NCBI RefSeq assembly: GCF_026914265.1
Contig: NC_069125.1
Coordinates: 3,793,056 to 3,857,055, forward strand
DNA length: 64,000 nucleotides
Reading direction: 5' to 3'
Source of the DNA: Mya arenaria
Taxonomy: Eukaryota > Mollusca > Bivalvia > Myida > Myidae
Position numbers and translations under genes: made by a program. The notes below the pieces were generated by a model, which searched no databases, was not told where the DNA came from, and worked only from the letters and a program-made list of their open reading frames with translations. This document shows, in pieces, positions 38,245 through 51,734 of the stretch (positions are counted from its first letter, which is position 1; the number at the start of each line of letters is the position of its first letter).

Positions 38245-39118
38245 AGATACCAAAACTAGTACAACTGTATACGTTTCCACACGAACATTTTGTTTAAAAA
38301 TAGCAAAGTTGTCCGTCTTTTATAGAACAGTTCTAAAATGAGTTCTCAAATGAGTTTGTGTCTGAGATCCTTTATACATTTGAGTCGGACAGAAAATTTA
38401 ATTCAGATTATATCACATAATAATAATTGGTGTGTGTTATCATTCATTAAATATAAAAAACAGTTAAATATTACAGGTGTAAAGTTAATTAAATTCATCA
38501 ATACTTGGTTCAAGTCAATCGAAATTGTTTAATCATTCTTTAACTGTGACTATTTCCAGGTATGTAATCAGGCAGTGTGCGCATGTGCCATTCTCCAAAG
38601 AGCACAGACAGCGGTCTGAAACGGAGACGTGTCCGCCTATAGGCATGAGCTGAAAACAATAACTAAAAAATCAAGAATAATTGAAACAGCAATGCCAGTT
38701 TCATCGACCACAATCTTAGTACTATATTCCGTTGGAAATGAACGTAATAGTATTCCGGAGTCGTCCAGATATGTGTTAACTATCAAGCATAAAAAATCGA
38801 AAACGAAACTTGCCAAATGAAGACATAAAGGCAAGAAGTATGTTCTTTGTAAATATTAGATGAGTAATGACAGCGCAAAGGTTATATCCTTTTAAAATAA
38901 AATCAATTTTACAGCTCCTTTTTCCCTTGTATCACTAAAGTTTTGTAATTAGGTTTAACTCTCCAACCATGTCATTCAACGTGTAAAACACTTGTAACGT
39001 CACAACAACGTTGATAGGATTGACGTCAGTGCTGCTTTTGTATCGTATGAATCCGCAATCTGGAATTAAACGCGAGAAAACGATCTAAGCCTCTTTTCAA
39101 GATGAACATCCGGCCACT
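38245..39118 (-). pseudogene. Partial, broken duplicate of gene C (last two exons and 3' flank)
   Basis: This stretch is similar along its length, in direct orientation, to about 42460-43290. The last exon copy (38533-38649) is exactly the same length as that of gene C (117 nt) and still open: it contains VSVSDRCLCSLENGTCAHCL and ends VTVKE then TGA, against VTVQE and TGA in gene C. The copy of the preceding exon (about 38950-39118) carries an in-frame TAG near its start, a short deletion after CGFIRY, and a diverged end, so it cannot encode the domain. The 3' flanks match too (shared TGTATACGTTTCCA and GTCCGTC). It is a tandem segmental duplication that died. Confidence 0.65.
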
Positions 39119-39254
39119 TTGTATACGTGAGAAATTATTTCTGGAACACGACCTGCATACGCGTTTGGCCGCTATCATTGAAACGAGTGAAACAATTGGT
39201 ATTTATACTTCAAGAGACAGTACGACTCTATCCGTGTAAGATATTAATGTTTTA

Positions 39255-41180
39255 GAATTTAACTCCTACTCTAGAGTGAGACAGAACGTCTCACTTAGTT
39301 TGAGAACGTAATTTTGGTATAATACGGAAAACTACTGAGATACATGAGTATTGCGACATACACCACAATAGCTCATTTTAACAAAGGTTATTGTTTAAAT
39401 ACTGAAACTGCATATACAATTTTACTAGGAATGTTCCTGTACTTTTCATTAAATTGATGAAATATTCATGTTTTATATGGCCAAAATCAAAAGTTACCTT
39501 ACATTCTAAATTGAAAATTTCTCCAAGACGTAATGCTGCAACCACCAATCCAGATCTAACTTTTATATGTTTTTTTCCTACGAAACAGCAGATAGATGTT
39601 TCGATTGTAAATCAGTAGGACATCCCTCAAGGCTAGTCACAGGATTTCACCAACACTTTGCGAAGTGACCCTAAGGAAGCCGGGAGAGGACCTCCCGTGC
39701 CCTGTGACAGACCATGAAGAAATACGGTGAGTCTGTCTCAAGCAAGAGACAGCTAGCTTCCATACTTTTCATTGTCTCTAAGTCTTGGCATTTAAGGCGC
39801 CCACAAATATATACAATATTGGTTAAAAGAAAGGATGTCCTGTCCAATGACAGTGACTATCAATGGCTACCGGCAGTAAAGGGGCCCACACAACTACCTT
39901 ATTGGTTAACACAAAGGATGTCCTGTCCGATGACAGTGACTATCAATGGCTACTGGCAGTAAAGGCGCCCACACAACTACCTTATTGGTTAACACAAAGG
40001 ATGTCCTGTCCGATGACAGTGACTATCAATGGCTACCGGCAGTAAAGGGGCCCACACAACTACCTTATTGGTTAACACAAAGGATGTCCTGTCCGATGAC
40101 AGTGACTATCAAGGCTACTGGCAGTAAAGGCGCCCACACAACTACCTTATTGGTTAACACAAAGGATGTCCTGTCCGATGACAGTGACTATCAATGGCTA
40201 CTGGCAGTAAAGGGGCCCACACAACTACCTTATTGGTTAACACAAAGGATGTCCTGTCCGATGACAGTGACTATCAATGGCTACTGGCAGTAAAGGCGCC
40301 CACACAACTACCTTATTGGTTAACACAAAGGATGTCCTGTCCGATGACAGTGACTATCAATGGCTACCGGCAGTAAAGGCGCCCACACAACTACCTTATT
40401 GGTTAACACAAAGGATGTCCTGTCCGATGACAGTGACTATCAATGGCTACCGGCAGTAAAGGGGCCCACACAACTACCTTATTGGTTAACACAAAGGATG
40501 TCCTGTCCGATGACAGTGACTATCAAGGCTACCCGCAGCGAGGGTATCACCCTTTGTCTCTTCTCTAGTGTGAGACAGAACGTCTCACAAAGCAAAGTGT
40601 GGGAACTTTTGTGGTTCCAGCATAGGAGGAAGATGGTAAGCCATTTTAAGGAAGATGGTAAGCCATCCTCCATTGCAGCAATGTTGTGACTGCATTGCCA
40701 TAAAGCAAAATAGTCTGCTGGTAGGACAACTAACATTACTACACAAAAGTGTAGATGTAATTTGGAACTACTTTAATGCTTTAGACAGTGCTACCTTAAA
40801 CTTTTTCTTGCCCTGCCAGAAAACATTATTCTGGCTTTGTTTTTACTGAGCTTCAGAATACATCTTATGCCACAACCCATCTATGGCTACGGATAACTGT
40901 TTTGTCACTCAACCACGCATTTCATGTTTACAGAGTTTCTCGGATTCCATTTACCCGTTTTACAGTGACTCGCCTCGAACTAACCGTTAACTTAACATTG
41001 CCGTTAGACATGGAGATTCCTGGTTCACACTGTTATTCAGGCAACTCACCAGTTGCCCCTGTGGTTCCAGGAAATGTGTCAACCACTTCAGACTGTTTTA
41101 AATGATCGACAGTCATTCACTAGGTATCTAACTTGGCTGCAGCTACCATCGGGAGAGGCCTCCCGACTGAGCCGAAACCA
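39255..41180. mobile_element. Composite non-coding element carrying an 83-bp tandem array and short hairpins
   Basis: The palindrome GTGAGACAGAACGTCTCAC occurs at both about 39277-39296 and about 40570-40588. A hairpin CGGGAGAGG(A)CCTCCCG occurs at 39681-39697 and again at 41150-41165. The tandem array lies between. Paired hairpins around a tandem array recall bivalve pearl-type elements and Helentron-associated non-autonomous elements, but I did not find defined ends, so the class is inference. No coding capacity is evident. Confidence 0.4.
39795..40530 (+). repeat. 83-bp tandem repeat, about 9 copies
   Basis: The unit contains GGATGTCCTGTCCGATGACA, TGACTATCAATGGCTAC and CACAACTACCTTATTGGTTA. 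GATGTCCTGTCC recurs about every 83 bases (39835, 39918, 40001 and onward). The first unit is diverged. Two units lack a TG (ATCAAGGCTAC) at about 40110 and 40525, giving shorter units. Variants ACTGG/ACCGG and GGCGCCC/GGGGCCC alternate between copies. Because 83 is not a multiple of three, the peptides seen in each frame are artefacts of repetition. Confidence 0.9.
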
Positions 41181-42460
41181 CTTCAGGTAGTCCCAAACTT
41201 TAGTTACCAGTCAAAATCTGTCACTTGTGTTATAGGGGCATTTATAACATAAATTATAACACACCAGAATCTAACCCCTCCCATTTAAGGATGGGCATGG
41301 TTACCTGGACTGCATCCGCTGCTCTACCTACAGCCGGACCCACGGCAAATAAATGTTCACTTCACTCTGTACTAGAACAATACACATGTAGTGAACCTGT
41401 TGATACTTTTTACCAGTTATATTTTGCCTGCATTCATAAACTTAAAAGGTGTCCAAGTGTCATAACTCAGTTTCTTTCATCTCAGTGTCAACAACGCGTC
41501 CCTCACCAATTAGAGTACGAATTGGTCTTCAAAACGTAATAATCAGCTGCTTGCCAATAAGACACTAGCAGAGAGCACACAAATATTATTTCTATCCAAC
41601 CAGAACACTCAGCATAAGTGAGCTTACTGCACCCCAATTCCCCTCCCCATCCCAAATAAGGGATTCTGGAAGAGTTCTTGGTCGCTGCACCAATGGACAG
41701 ACTTCAGTGCACAATCTGCCGGAGACGTTAAAATCGTGCCAATTTGTTTTTTTAATCAATTTGTAAATAAATAGCGATCAAAATGGCGGCCAATTTGAAA
41801 AACAAGTTTTCTTTTTCCGGATATAACGGAAAAATGCCAAAGTTATTCAAATTGCAATTAAACTGGTAAAGCAATTTAATAAAACAATACTCGTAGGCGG
41901 TACTGAATTCGAGCTTCATTGCATTGAATCTGTAATCTGAATCAAGCCAGAACAGAAAAATCACCCCTCTTTCAGAGCGGACGAGAATCGCAACGGGTTC
42001 TTTTCGAACACCACTGCCATAATTGTTGTGTTTTACAATTTACTTTAATATACCGTTTAATCTATTAGCTGGGTACCAGAACCGAACGATACCACAGGTA
42101 TTTTATATACTACAATTGTGCTCACATTCTTTTAAAATTGAAGTTGATAGACGTAATAGAATAACACGATAGTATACAAGTTGAGTTAAATCTGAATACC
42201 ACCTTTTGTTATGATGTACGTTTTATTCTGCTGCTCATGGAATGCATAGAATCGAAATGATGGGTCGGTTCGGTTGTGAGTTTGTTTTGATTGATGAGTG
42301 AGTGTTTTGGCAGGCGGGTGTGTCGGCATATTAAGTGAGTGGACGGATAGGCGTGAGAGCGAGCAAGCCAGTGTCAAACTATCATTCATATGATATTATG
42401 GGTATCACATAGAATGAATCAACGCTCACCTTGTTCAGGTAAAGGCACTATCAGTACTTT
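41180..42460. other. No gene recognised
   Basis: Non-coding sequence between the 83-bp-array element and the 3' end of gene C. Open frames on the minus strand near 41750-41960 and 42186-42389 have no borders or domain resemblance. Confidence 0.35.
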
Positions 42461-42776
42461 GATTTATAAAATACACCAAAAATAGTACAGCTGTATACGT
42501 TTCCAAGCGAACAAATTATTCAAGCAGAGCAAAGTAGTCCGTCCGTCTTTAATTCAGCATGATTAATTAAACTGAGATTGTTATTGACATCCTGCATATA
42601 ATGTCTTAGATCCATTATCTATTAAAGTCGGACAGAAAATTAAATTATGGTTATATCACCTAACCATAATGTGTGCTTGTTAATATTCATTAAAAATGAA
42701 ACATGACAGTTGAGTAATACAGTTGTAAACTAATTGAATTGATCACGAATTGGATCAAGACAATCGTATTGTTAAA

Positions 42777-45700
42777 TCATTCTTGAACTGTGACTGTTTC
42801 TAAACGCGTTGTCAGGCAGTTTGCGCATGCGCCATTCCCCAAAGAGCACAGACAACGGTCGGAGACGGAGAAGTATTCGTCTATGGGTCTGATCTGAAAA
42901 ACAAACAATAAACACATCAAGAATAAGTGAAATAATGTTTTAACAGCAATGCTAATAACATCTTCGGCAATTCCAACGATATGATCCGTTGAGAAAGACC
43001 GTTATAGTATTCCGGCTGTACCCGACGAAGTGACTATTATTCATCAAAACAATATTATCAAAAACAAAAGACGCCAATGATGTTACAAAATCTTACCATA
43101 ACTTTATATTCTCCAGGCGTTATGCCATAAAAGATGTAGAAGAACTGTGACGTCACTACAACGTTTATGGCATTGACGTCAGTTTTTGACGCCAATGCTA
43201 TTTCGTATCGTTTGAATCCGTACTCCGGAGGTGGACGCGAGAAAACGATCTCAACCTCTTTTCCAGACGCATTTCCGGGCACTAAATACCTGATTTCCGG
43301 TGACCATAGGGCAGGAGGAGGCGAAAGGAGGTTTTCTTGTTAAAGAAAAAGAAAATATTAAATGTTTTTGTTTCAACCTCATTTTTTGAACACGACACGT
43401 TCCTTGCAAGTATAACGTATATATACACTTTCTGTGTTTGTATTACACGTGCGTTTTATAACAGTTCTTGGTTTCGATTGGTCAGAAAATGTATCACTCC
43501 ATTTGTATATGGTGGTATTTGGTAATAATTTAGTTATGATAACTTTTTATTTGAAAACAGAAGGAAAAATTCGATCGAATCTACTAGTTAACACATTTTC
43601 TGTATAAAGCTGTGTAGTATGTGACGGCGAGTGATATATCTTACATATATATTATCAAATATACTTACTATTCAGCTCCCATTTTCCGGTTGCCACGTCA
43701 ATGACGTCAGTACCCTGTTCTGCGTATGTCCCCGGCAGCGTTGTCGCGTGAACACGATAATGTGTCATTCCAAGCATCGGAAACAACTCAACCGTGATGA
43801 GATCCTGTTAAAAAAATAAAATACAAATATATGCCTTCGTGGCGCATATAGTTCTTTTTTTATACTGACATACATATTTTATTTGTCTAGACAAAGAACC
43901 TAGGCTAATATAAACATATATTAATCAACTATTACGTATTTGACGAGATACAGACACAACTGCGGTATCAATACCAAACAATTGAAGACAATATATGCCA
44001 TAATTCGCTCAATATCGACCAAACTCGGCCAATATCAACAAAACTCGCCTAATATGAGTTTCCTTCGTTCTGATTGGCTACAAAACTCGCCTAATATAGG
44101 ATTTGAGAAATGGATCATTTTCATTGGCTGTCGAAACTCGCCTAATATGAGAAATATGCTGGAAATTGCTTTTTCAAGGTAGCCATTTTGTTTTCCGATT
44201 ACTCACTTTTTAAAACAAATGTGCTTCGTATAAAGTTATTTGGAATACTTAAACCTATTGAATGATTGAACCACTTTGTACGGTTTGATATAACAGGGAG
44301 GAGTGGTGTCCCTTGATAATGGCGGACGTGTGTTTTTGCTCAGGGATTATAAACCAGTACAATTTAACAATGGGTGTAGATATTGCAGTGAATAGAGCTC
44401 GCATTGGATGTTTTGTGATGCCGCATAAAGTGAGGTGTAAAATGAAGGGTATTATTGTGACTAGAAGTGCATGTAGTGGATTAGTAAGACTTGTTTTGGC
44501 GTGGTCAATACTAATTGTGGTGGGTGGAGACGTGGAACTCAATCCGGGACCTACACCAGGGCCTGTCCCAGGGTCACATCGGGCTACTCGACAGAGCACA
44601 CTCTCGTTCGCATCCGTGCCGGTAGCCAGGATTATGACCTCTCGCCACCGAGGGGTCGGGGTAAGGAGCCAGCGCGCAAAGCCCGTCAGGCCAAGGCGGG
44701 AAGTGATAATGAGGATGTTATGTCTTATCTACGTACCATGAAAACAGAGGTGAGAAGTGATTTGATGTCTATAAACAGTAAAATTGACGATATAAATAGC
44801 ACAATCAGTAACTTACAGAAGGAAAATGAATTCTTGAAAACTGAAATTTAGAAATGAAATCAATTCTGAAGAACTTGACAATAAAAGTGGATAATGTTGA
44901 AGGGGCGTCACGCAGGAATAATCTTCGTTTTATTGGTATCGACGGCGACATGAATGAAAATTGGGAAACGAGCGAAAGCAAAGTCAGAAACTTTATCAAA
45001 AATGATCTTTCTTTGCCTGAGCTTGAAAATGCTGAGATTGAAAGGGCTCATAGGGTGAAAGGGAAGGATAGAAATAAGTGTAGTATTATTGTGAAGTTCG
45101 GCAAGTACAAGGACAAAGATACCATTTTGAACAAGGCCAGAACTTTACTCAACCGAGGCTCAGGATACGCTGTGCACGAGGACTACACAGAACGTGTAAT
45201 GCGCCATAGGCGAGAACTTTCAAAACGTTTGGTGGCAGAACGTAATGATGGGAGGTTCGCAAGGCTTAGCTTCGATAAACTGATCGTTGATGACAGCGTA
45301 TATAAATATGACGAGGGAAGTAAACAAATAGTGCGCATCGGCGCTGCTCGTGGGCGGCCGGTAAACCGGGCTCCGGATACACGACCGATTACTATTACAG
45401 GCGACGAGCCACGATACCGGGATGGGAGTCGAACTTCGCAGGATGACGATGACTCATCGGATGAAACCCTTCTTGGTGCCGTCGGGGGTGGAGGAATCGA
45501 CTAGGGACGCGGCCGAAGCCCAGAGACAACAAATTACGATAAAAGATTATCTATTTGTACATGGAATATATGTGGATTGCATAAATACACTAATGACCAT
45601 GAAATCCATAAATATTTACAAAGCTTTGACATTATTGGATTAGTTGAAACATGGAGTAATTTTAAAAGTGAATTTGATAATTTTTTGCACAATTATTGCC

Positions 45701-48700
45701 ACTTTGACCATATCAGAACAAATCAATCGAATTGTTTTCGAAATAATGGGGGCGTTAGTGTTTTTGTTAAATCGGGCTTAGTTGAATCGGGTCTTATTCG
45801 TCAAATACGTAGTGATTTTGAAGACGGTGTAGTTCTTTATATTAAGTCAAGCATGTTTGATTTAATAAAAGACGTCATTCTCTACATTGTATATGTTTCG
45901 CCAGAAAGTTCACCTATATATGATAAAAAATATCGAGAAAATGGCATTGTATTGCTAGGAGATAGGTTAGAGTTTATCAAGAATCAATTTAATGATTGTT
46001 ACATTTATTTAGTGGGCGATTTTAACGCAAGAACTAAAGATCTGCGGGACTACATTTCTTCAGATAACTTAGATAATGTGTATGGATATCATGTAGATTA
46101 CGTTGGCGATACGTTTGAACAACCGCGAAATAATAAAGATCTTGGTCGAGTAAATAATTTTGGTAGGTCATTGATTGATTTATGTTGTATTCACAATGTA
46201 CATTTGTTAAATGGTAGATTACATGATGATACTTCGGGGGATATAACATGTTTAGCAAATGAGGGACAGAGTGTTGTAGACTATCATATTGTTGCCTCAG
46301 AACCGTTTCCGTATATTTCATACTTTAGCGTCATGAATCGAGACGAATCGGACCACTTTCCCATCGTCTCTCATATAAGATACCGCGATGCACGAAGCGA
46401 TGTCCCTTATCGGACTCAGATCAATAATGCCCAACAAACAAATATGACATACGATACTTATAAATGGCGACAAAATGTGTCGACTGAGTTTTTTAACTTA
46501 TTTGGCATAAATCTTGAATTAAGCCTTGAACGTATTCAAACTGCTATTAACGAAAACGTCAACGAGGCGGTCGCGATCATATTACATGTATATAAATCGT
46601 CTGCATATAATATGCGCTCAAATCAAGGATTTAAGGCTACTATACAATCACAACCCGTTTGGTGGGATAACGGATGCGATGAATTGAAGCGCAACAAGTA
46701 TTCACTCTTACGTCGCTTTAGGTACACAAATAATGAGCAGGATTTTGCTACATATAAGGCGTAACAGGTTTAAATCACTTTGTAGATCTAAACAAATTCT
46801 GCATCAAATTAACCGTAAAAATGTACTGTTACGAGCTAGCAACAATTCAAAACAGTTTGGGTCATTATTGAAGTCTAGCGCACGCCAAACTAATCCAATT
46901 CCTTGTAATATTAAGAATGAAGAGTGGTTTAGGTATTTTAAAGACCTATTATTTAAAGATGGTCAGTTTAACTTGTTAAATATAAACACGGATGGTATAT
47001 ATAACCATGGCATGGATTCAGTATTGAATTGTCCTATTACTTACGAAGAAGTGTTTCGGAGTATCGGTAAACTTAAAACGGACAAGGCATGTGGCGCTGA
47101 TGGGATATGGGCAGAGGTTTATAAGCACACGTGTGACCAAATAGCACCCATATTATTGATACTTTTTAATAAAATTTTAGATACAGGGTCATTCCCAGAT
47201 GCTTTGTGCGAAAGCATTTTGGTGCCTATATTTAAGTCAGGTTCGAGAAACGATCCATCTAATTATAGAAGCATTTCTCTCATCAATGTCATGTATAAAA
47301 TATTTTCTGGTATAATAAATGACCGACTTACACGTTGGGCGGAGGAGTTCGACGTAATTGACGAGGCGCAGGCGGGTTTTCGCGCGGGTAATTCTACTAT
47401 AGATAATATTTTCTGTTTGCTATCAATGATAACGAAATATACATCAAAGCCTGGGGGGGGGAGGTTTTACGTATTGTTTGTCGACTTTAAAAAGGCATTT
47501 GATTCGTTAGTTCATCAAAAATTGTTTACTAGTTTGATGAGTAAAGGCGTTCGTGGAAAAATATTAAATGTTCTTGTATTAATGTATGCAAATTTGACCG
47601 CGCGCGTTAGAGTAGAAAAGAGAAATTTATAAGAAGCCTTTACTTGCAACATCGGTACCAGACAAGGAGATTTGAGTTCGCCGATAATTTTTAGTCTATA
47701 TAAAAACGACCTCTGTTCTTATTTAACGGACAATAATAATAGAGGAATTTTCATAACAAATGATATTCCCGACATTTTAAGTCTGCTATTCGCTGACGAC
47801 GTAGCAAATTGCGCAGAAACCGCGATTAACTTACAATTGCAACTTAACCGTATATCGGAATATTGTGATAACGCTGAAATGACTGTTAACTTAAAGAAAA
47901 CAGAAATCATTGTATTTCGAAACGGCGGTCCGTTGAGAAATTATGAAACTTGGTTATACAAAGGTCAACATGTTAAGGCAACCTCTATGTATAAATATAT
48001 GGGTCTATTTTTTACCCCCCAACTTTCTTGGTCAGATGCAAAACACCAGTTAACATTGCAGGCCAGGAAAGCAGTTTTCGCTATCAAATATTATGAAAGA
48101 CCGTTTGGTCGTTTTAATAACAAGGAACTTTTTAAACTGTTTAACTCTATGGTGGTCCCCATTCTGACATATGGAGCGGAAATCTGGGGTTGTAGTTACG
48201 CCCCCGAAATCGAACGAGCTCAAAGTTTGTTCTGTAAAAAAATTCTCGGTCTAAATATAAGTACTAATAATTGTATGGCACTAGGTGAATGTGGTCGTGC
48301 TCCACTTTGCGTGATATATTATTCAAAATGTATAAAATACTGGAGTAAAATTCTGCATATGCAAAACCATCGCTACCCTAAACATTGTTACGTTATGTTA
48401 AAACGTCAAGACGATATTGGAAGAATAAATTGGGTAACAAAAGTTAGAAAAATATTATTTCAGTACGAATTTGGCTACGTCTGGCTATGGCAAGACGTAG
48501 GCGACATTAATACTTTCAACGCGCAATTTAAATTTCGCTTAATCGACTGTATGACTCAGGGATGGCACGATACCGTTAATTCATCTTCAAGATGCGATCT
48601 CTATAAACATGTTAAATCCTTACTAAATCCGGAAAAATATCTTTCCATAAACTTGTCACATAAATTTGTCCGTGCGCTCGCGCGATTTAGGTGTTCAAGT

Positions 48701-49647
48701 CACCGGTTAAATATCGAAGTTGGCCGACATCTTAACATAGACAGAAACGACAGAATATGTGCGTCCTGCTTAATCAACGAGAACAGGCTTTTATTAGAAG
48801 ATGAATTTCATGTGTTTTTCATATGCCCAAGGTTATCTACTGTAAGAAATCAGTTTTTATTTAGCTGGTACACGGGTCGATCTGACCTACATGCCTTTTA
48901 CAGACTCCTAAAGTCAGATAATAGTTTTGTTATTCGACAAGTGGCAATATTTATTTTTTACTTGTTAAAAATAGCAGATTGAAGTTTGTAAACAATTTGT
49001 ATTAAGCAATGACACCACTGTATTGTAATTAATGATGTATATATTATAGTATGTATTTTGGGCCGGAGGCCTTTATGTACTGAATAAAGTTGATTTGAGT
49101 TGAGTTGAGTTGTATTTAACCCGTTGGTGGATTTTACGACTATTATAATTTTGTACGCCGACAAAATGGACGACGAAGGTAAAACATTTGACGTTTTGGC
49201 AAACGATTTACAAAATAAGACGAAAAGACAAGCTTCCTTACAATGTACAGTGCTTTATGTGCAATGTCACTATAAGGATGCATGTCAAAATCAGCAAAGT
49301 CAAGTCTAGAAAAGCAGACACCATGAATGAATAAGGGATAAATACGGCTTCAATGTGAACTAAAGGTAAGTTATAAGAATGTTTTTAACCAAAACGGTAA
49401 TAGTTAATTAATAAAATACTTATTAATTAGGTGATTTCATATTGGCCCAGTTATTTGTCCTCGGTCAGCTGTATTTGCCTTCGCCCTTTCGGGCTCAGGC
49501 AAATACAGCTAACCACGGACAAATAACTAGGCCAATATGAAATCACCTAATTAATAACATTATAATACTAACTATTCTTTATCAACCACTCCTCATCATC
49601 ACTCTTACACCAACGACACCATCATCATCATCATCATCATCATCATT

Positions 49648-49696
<49 letters not shown>

Positions 49697-51701
49697 CCTC
49701 CACTCGATTAAAATCATTTGTCAATTCAGGTGTTAGAGGGTACGATCCAATTTAAATAACTCATTTTTGATTGTCCGTGTGTTAAAATGGAATAACAGTC
49801 GTGTGTGTTGTCGGCGGCGTCGGGATGATTAGGTAAAATGATTCCAGAGTTTCTTGTAAAACTTTCACTAATACATTGAAATATGCGATGAGTGGTTCTT
49901 TGTCATCATCGCGATTAAATAAACTCGTTAAACAATGGACTCAATTTAGTAAAATCTTTCAGATTTATCGTTCTCACAACTACTGTGTATTGATCTTAAT
50001 CTTTATTGCCATCAGTTGTCTATCAGACCTTAGATCTGCGTGTCCTGCTGTGCAGTTCTGGAGATTTTATAATAGAAATGAAAAAAAATCTTGTCTAATA
50101 GTTCTTTTGTTTAAATTTTCGAATACTTTACAAAATTTCATTACAATGCTTTAGAACGAGAATAAGAGTAATAGTATATGTTATACATAAAATCCTATTA
50201 TCGTTCCCAGTTTGGGTATAACAATCCCAACCATGATTTAAAAGTGATTGAAATATATCAGTTATATAACTTATTTAAACACTTATTACTCTAAACTAAT
50301 TAATGCATTGGCAATGTCTATCTTGTATTTATAAGCTAAACAATGAGACAATCTACTCTAAAAGTGTTTCGAAAAACTCTAAATGGCCCTGAGCCAATAA
50401 ACAAATACACAGGAAACGGACACCTGCTGTGGCGCCATACAACAAACAAGTGATGCACAGCAGGGATTTATCATGCCAAACATTCCTTAAACTAGGCCTT
50501 TAACGTGTGTTCATCTACGCAGTATAATAATAAAAAAAAGTTTCTTGCCTCCCTTGGCCATTGTTCATCAAGCTGTACCACGAAACACATCCTACTCCTT
50601 ATTCGTCCCACGGATATTTCGTACCCTCGCGTGCTGGTTATCCTTTCTGAAATAGTTCAGAATCTTCTCAATACTAACAAAATAATCCCCAACTTAGATC
50701 ATGGAAACCGAGAAAAATGACGTTTAAGCAATACATCGGGTTCAAGCATATTGGAAGTCAAACTTCTGATTGTAGGTAACATTAAAGTGAATTTGTTGCT
50801 CAACTAATATACGTCTTCTCTGAAATTGAACAGATGATAAATATGAATCTTTAATTGGATTAATGAATTCAATGTCACAGTATTACAAACAAAACATTTA
50901 GCAAGCTGTGTATGTGTTTTAAAGTGAAGTTTTCTTCGTACCGGAATTGTAGTAGTCGGATTCAAAGAAGGAGTCCAAAATGCCTGGGTAGAAAACACCA
51001 GGCGCACCGCCATTGGCTTCTTTTTCCAGATAGGTGGCGCTGAAGTTGATTGGTGGGCTTAGAACTCGACTGGCGTCGGAAACTGTTTCGTATAGTTCCG
51101 GAAATCGTATTTGTTTATTTGGCAGCGAACATCCTGCAAATGGGTAAGTTATTAAACAATATGTATAAAATTAAAGAATTAACACTCATTGGCGAGTAAA
51201 AACGTTCTCATTTGTTGAATAAAATAAGAATTAATATACATGTGTACAATAGTTTTGATGCTAATTATACTGTTTTTAATCAATTTCAAGCAAATATTAT
51301 TTGTTTATACATGCTATCCAACAAGAACAACACAACGCGAAAAGCGCAATTTTTATATGTGACATAAAACAGGCATTTTTATATAAGAAGATTCCGAGAA
51401 TACTTATATTAATAATTATTAACAATACCAAAATCATTGCTGTAGAATACTTTCTTTCCGTCTCTTTTCTGTAAAGGAATAAGAAGGTTCGATATGACTG
51501 CTAACATAAATGCCTATGATGTTTTCTTCTAAAATTATGGCTATCTATAGATAATAATTAAGCATAAGGCAAATGTGTGTTACTGACATAGTTTGTTCTA
51601 AATTCATAATTGGTGTTGCTGTTGCTGTTGTTGTTGCTGCTGTTTTTGTTGTTGTTGTTATTGTTGTTGATGTTGTTTTTGTTGTTGTTGTTCTTGTTAC
51701 T

Positions 51702-51734
<33 letters not shown>

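Larger units (their letters stand above)
44270..49111 (+). mobile_element. Near full-length LINE (non-LTR retrotransposon) in an intron of gene C, antisense to it
   Basis: Order: 5' region, ORF1 (with 2A-like peptide, coiled coil, RRM-like domain), ORF2 (APE endonuclease, RT, Cys/His C-terminus), a short 3' UTR with GGGCCGGAGGCC, AATAAAG, and a tail of TTGAG pentamers (TTGAGTTGAGTTGAGTTG) ending at about 49111. A pentanucleotide 3' repeat instead of poly(A) is typical of CR1/L2-like LINEs. ORF1 and ORF2 carry frameshifts and a stop, so this copy is probably dead although it is nearly complete. The exact 5' end is uncertain. Confidence 0.85.

Noticed and set aside
39795..40530. Tandem array considered as a CRISPR-like repeat/spacer array
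   Set aside because: Units are contiguous near-identical 83-mers with no unique spacers, and the genome is eukaryotic.
39714..40689. A family of repeated peptides (MATGSKGAH.. and NTKDVLSDDSDYQW) suggesting a repeat protein
   Set aside because: The 83-bp unit is not a multiple of three, so the frame changes with every copy and each frame hits a stop after one to a few units; it is a non-coding satellite.
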